Both the position numbers and the translations under genes were made by a program. Positions 7,493 through 10,000 of a stretch of 10,000 bases of DNA are shown piece after piece (within the stretch, counting starts at the first letter, position 1; each line of letters begins with the position of its first letter). The stretch spans positions 25,295,850-25,305,849 of the forward strand of contig CM060329.1 in assembly GCA_030674155.1 (NCBI GenBank), read 5' to 3'. The notes below the pieces were generated by a model that was not told the origin of the DNA, ran no database searches, and worked only from the letters and a program-made list of their open reading frames with translations. The DNA is from Stramonita haemastoma (Eukaryota; Mollusca; Gastropoda; Neogastropoda; Muricidae).

Positions 7493-7567
7493 CTTGATCA
7501 CGCCAACAAATGGAAACAAGTGTTAGTATCCTCTATGCAACACCACATACTTAAGTTATTTGGTTAG

Positions 7568-7963
7568 CTATTTCAATTTCTTACTAATATTAGTGTTTAT
7601 TTTGTAAATCTTGGAGTTATAGGCTACGTGAGTACATGTATAGAATGACATTTTTTGGTTTTGTGCAGTAGTCCACGCTGCGTATTTCTTTATCTTTGTG
7701 GATTTTTCCCTTACAAAAACAATATCTATTGATACAATTTACAATCAGACCCAATGGCTTAATAAAATAAATAAAAAAACCCAATATGTCACGAAAAATC
7801 CTTTACCATTTCTATATAAGGTAAAAACGAAAAATGAAATAAGCAACAATATTCCTGACTAAATAAAGGAGAGAAGTCATAAAAACATGCAAATTGAGAT
7901 TCATTGGAACGAGTATTATGTACTATTATCAAATTGAGGTCTGGCTGTAAAAAATGCACACGT
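7568..7963. other. AT-rich stretch, A-rich patch with AATAAA copies
   Basis: Nothing gene-like is seen. An A-rich patch near 7760-7779 contains overlapping AATAAA motifs followed by seven A, which could be the remnant tail of a retroposed sequence. No body of such an element is recognisable upstream. Confidence 0.35.
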
Positions 7964-8436
<473 letters not shown>

Positions 8437-8842
8437 TTCCATCAACATAACTATTTGTAATTTGTTTGTCCTTGTTTCTTTTCCTTGTTTAAATTGTTTG
8501 GCTATTTGCCAAAATTCTCATTAAAAATGAACAAATCCTTGTCATTTAAAAAAATCAAACAGTTTTTTTCAATATGAACGGACTATACATCAACTAATAA
8601 ATCAACCAACCATCGAATAAAACAGAATCAGCATGTACAATAATCCATAAACACAGCATGCCAAAATGTGATTATGTCTTAGCTATACAAGTCATAAAAC
8701 AAAAAATCCAAAATATGGATAGTTTTTACGTAAGTATCTAAACCAATGTTTACAAGACTTTGGGCATGCATGTAATCTACAATCAACGTGACCAAAAATA
8801 CAAGTAGAAAACAATCATGGGGCAAGCACAATGACAGTACAT
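8437..8842. other. AT-rich stretch with no feature seen
   Basis: No coding frame, repeat or RNA gene can be supported in this interval. Confidence 0.5.
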
Positions 8843-8843
8843 A

Positions 8844-8874
<31 letters not shown>

Positions 8875-8938
8875 GATGATGATGATGATAATGATGGTGA
8901 TGATGATGATATGATGATGATGATGATGATGGATGATT
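8843..8938. repeat. (ATG)n trinucleotide microsatellite
   Basis: About 30 TGA/ATG units, with slips at 8874-8876, 8890 and 8911 that change the phase. Frames through it give runs of D, M, H or I (poly-H and poly-I on the minus strand) and are not a protein. Confidence 0.97.
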
Positions 8939-9187
8939 GCGAAATTCAGTATACCTCTGATTATCATAACCTTCAACAAAGCCATTATGACGTGACATTA
9001 TAGAGATACGAACATTTCTTTCTAAAGAAAAAGAAGACAAACTTATGATGATGCTACGGATGATGACAAAGTCAACGGGTAAAGAATACAATTTCTTATC
9101 AAACAAATAATGACAGAAAAATGCGCAATTCAAGCAGACAAAAGAAATCGGAAGAAGCATGTGTAGCTATTGGGGATATACAGATAA
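8939..9187. other. Unique sequence with no feature seen
   Basis: A short gap between arrays, with scattered ATGATG remnants at 9045-9066. Nothing gene-like is supported. Confidence 0.45.
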
Positions 9188-9273
9188 ACAAAAACACACA
9201 AATACACACACAGAACACACAAACACACACACAGAAACACACAAACACACAAATGCACACACAGAACGCACTA
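9188..9273. repeat. Degenerate (CA)n array
   Basis: ACACACA tracts are broken by AAAC, GAAC, AATA and GCAC changes in a semi-regular way, with ACACACAGAAC recurring three times. It looks like an older, mutated counterpart of the pure CA array at 9419-9559. Confidence 0.9.
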
Positions 9274-9364
9274 ATCTTCAGATTCAAACCCGCTCTAAGG
9301 TAAATACTTTTTACAAAAGGCAGCAAAATCAGTGTTGCCATTTTCAGGAGGTTGAATCAAACAA

Positions 9365-9415
9365 TCTTCTCTCACTCTGTCTCTGTCTGTCTGTCTGTCT
9401 GTCTCTTCTCTCTCA
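9365..9415. repeat. Short (CT)n/(CTGT)n compound repeat
   Basis: CTTCTCTCACTCTGTCTCTG is followed by about five CTGT tetramers and a return to CTCTTCTCTCTC. This is the third and shortest copy of the compound design seen at 4816-5064 and 7964-8436. It lies directly against the CA array. Confidence 0.92.
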
Positions 9416-9418
9416 CGC

Positions 9419-9765
<347 letters not shown>

Positions 9766-9784
9766 CGCGCGCGCGCGCGCGCGC

Positions 9785-9799
<15 letters not shown>
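9766..9799. repeat. (CG)17 tract
   Basis: Seventeen uninterrupted CG dinucleotides, directly joined to (TG)n. Pure CG microsatellites of this length are rare in animal genomes, where CpG is depleted by methylation and deamination. It is the strongest Z-DNA-forming sequence in the window. Confidence 0.98.
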
Positions 9800-9848
<49 letters not shown>

Positions 9849-10000
9849 TGTGTGTCTGTGTGTGTGTCTGTGCGTGTGTCTGTGTGTCTGTGTGTGTCTG
9901 TGTGTGTCTGTGTGTGTCTATGTGTATCTGTGTGCGTGCGTGTGAGAGAGAGAATGTATGTGAGTGTATGTGTGTGTGAATGCGTGCGTGCGTGTTTTGT
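9800..10000. repeat. (TG)n array decaying into TGTC/GTGC/GAGA variants
   Basis: About 20 pure TG units run to 9841. One G duplication follows, then TG broken by CTG about every 8-12 bp up to 9930, GAGAGAGA at 9943-9952, and GTGC/GTGA variants to the window end. The recurring TGTGTGTGTCTG unit suggests a higher-order repeat of about 10-12 bp. The array continues past the window. Confidence 0.95.

Larger units (their letters stand above)
7313..7567 (+). other. GC- and CpG-richer segment open for 84 codons without an ATG
   Basis: Composition rises sharply between about 7345 and 7510. The plus-strand frame runs from a TTG at 7313 to TAG with the segments GKWYFWRNCRHGSPRLAYRY and SRKHAVLCRLDHANKWKQVL. 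The only in-frame ATG is near the 3' end, so it is not a standalone gene. A plus-strand exon is possible, but no good acceptor lies at its 5' side. The minus strand offers a competing exon (7457-7492). The segment also has an 11-bp inverted repeat. It could be a decayed mobile-element piece, an exon or a regulatory patch. Confidence 0.25.

Overview
This window looks like non-coding animal DNA, intronic or intergenic. The background is AT-rich with little CpG and no operon-like gene packing. Simple-sequence repeats take up roughly one sixth of the 10 kb. There is one decayed fragment of a non-LTR retrotransposon. Long (TC)n/(TCTG)n, (ATCC)n, (TGA)n and (CA)n arrays together with a jockey/I-like reverse-transcriptase relic suggest a marine invertebrate, perhaps a gastropod mollusc. 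That placement is inference. No complete protein-coding gene can be shown. Most long open frames in the window are translations of microsatellites.

Layout, left to right. Positions 1-230 hold about three copies of a degenerate 70-90 bp tandem unit. A CpG-rich patch (about 680-992) contains a 46-codon ATG frame in good start context and is the best promoter or first-exon candidate. From 1500 to 2200 there are several short exon-like frames with splice-like borders, none secure. Positions 2929-3221 are a GC-rich, 5'- and 3'-truncated, frameshifted reverse-transcriptase relic. It is followed by a pyrimidine-rich stretch (3234-3545) that stays open for 103 codons. Two good plus-strand 3' splice-site-like sequences lie at 3895 and 4094. 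The second borders a 57-nt block with a good 5' splice site and stops in all three frames.

The right-hand half is dominated by repeats: (TA)n at 4369-4472, G15 at 4526-4540, a (CT)n/(CTGT)n compound array at 4816-5064, a possible retroelement 3' end with an (AATC)4 tail at 5065-5164, (ATCC)n at 5166-5230, and (CT)n to 5343. A quieter block (5344-7963) holds two minus-strand exon candidates (6650-6803 and 7457-7492), a hairpin followed by a T run, and a GC-richer segment with an 11-bp inverted repeat. Then come a 470-bp (GA)n/(GACA)n array, (TGA)n, (CA)n, and finally a pure (CG)17 tract running into (TG)n.

I found no complete new system of interacting genes. The most notable signals are the (CG)17-(TG)20 tract, which alternates purine and pyrimidine for 80 bp; the two large compound arrays in inverse orientation that bracket the quiet block with the minus-strand exon candidates; and the all-frame-stop exon candidate at 4095-4151. 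All exon calls are by eye and could be chance in AT-rich DNA. Transcript data would settle them.
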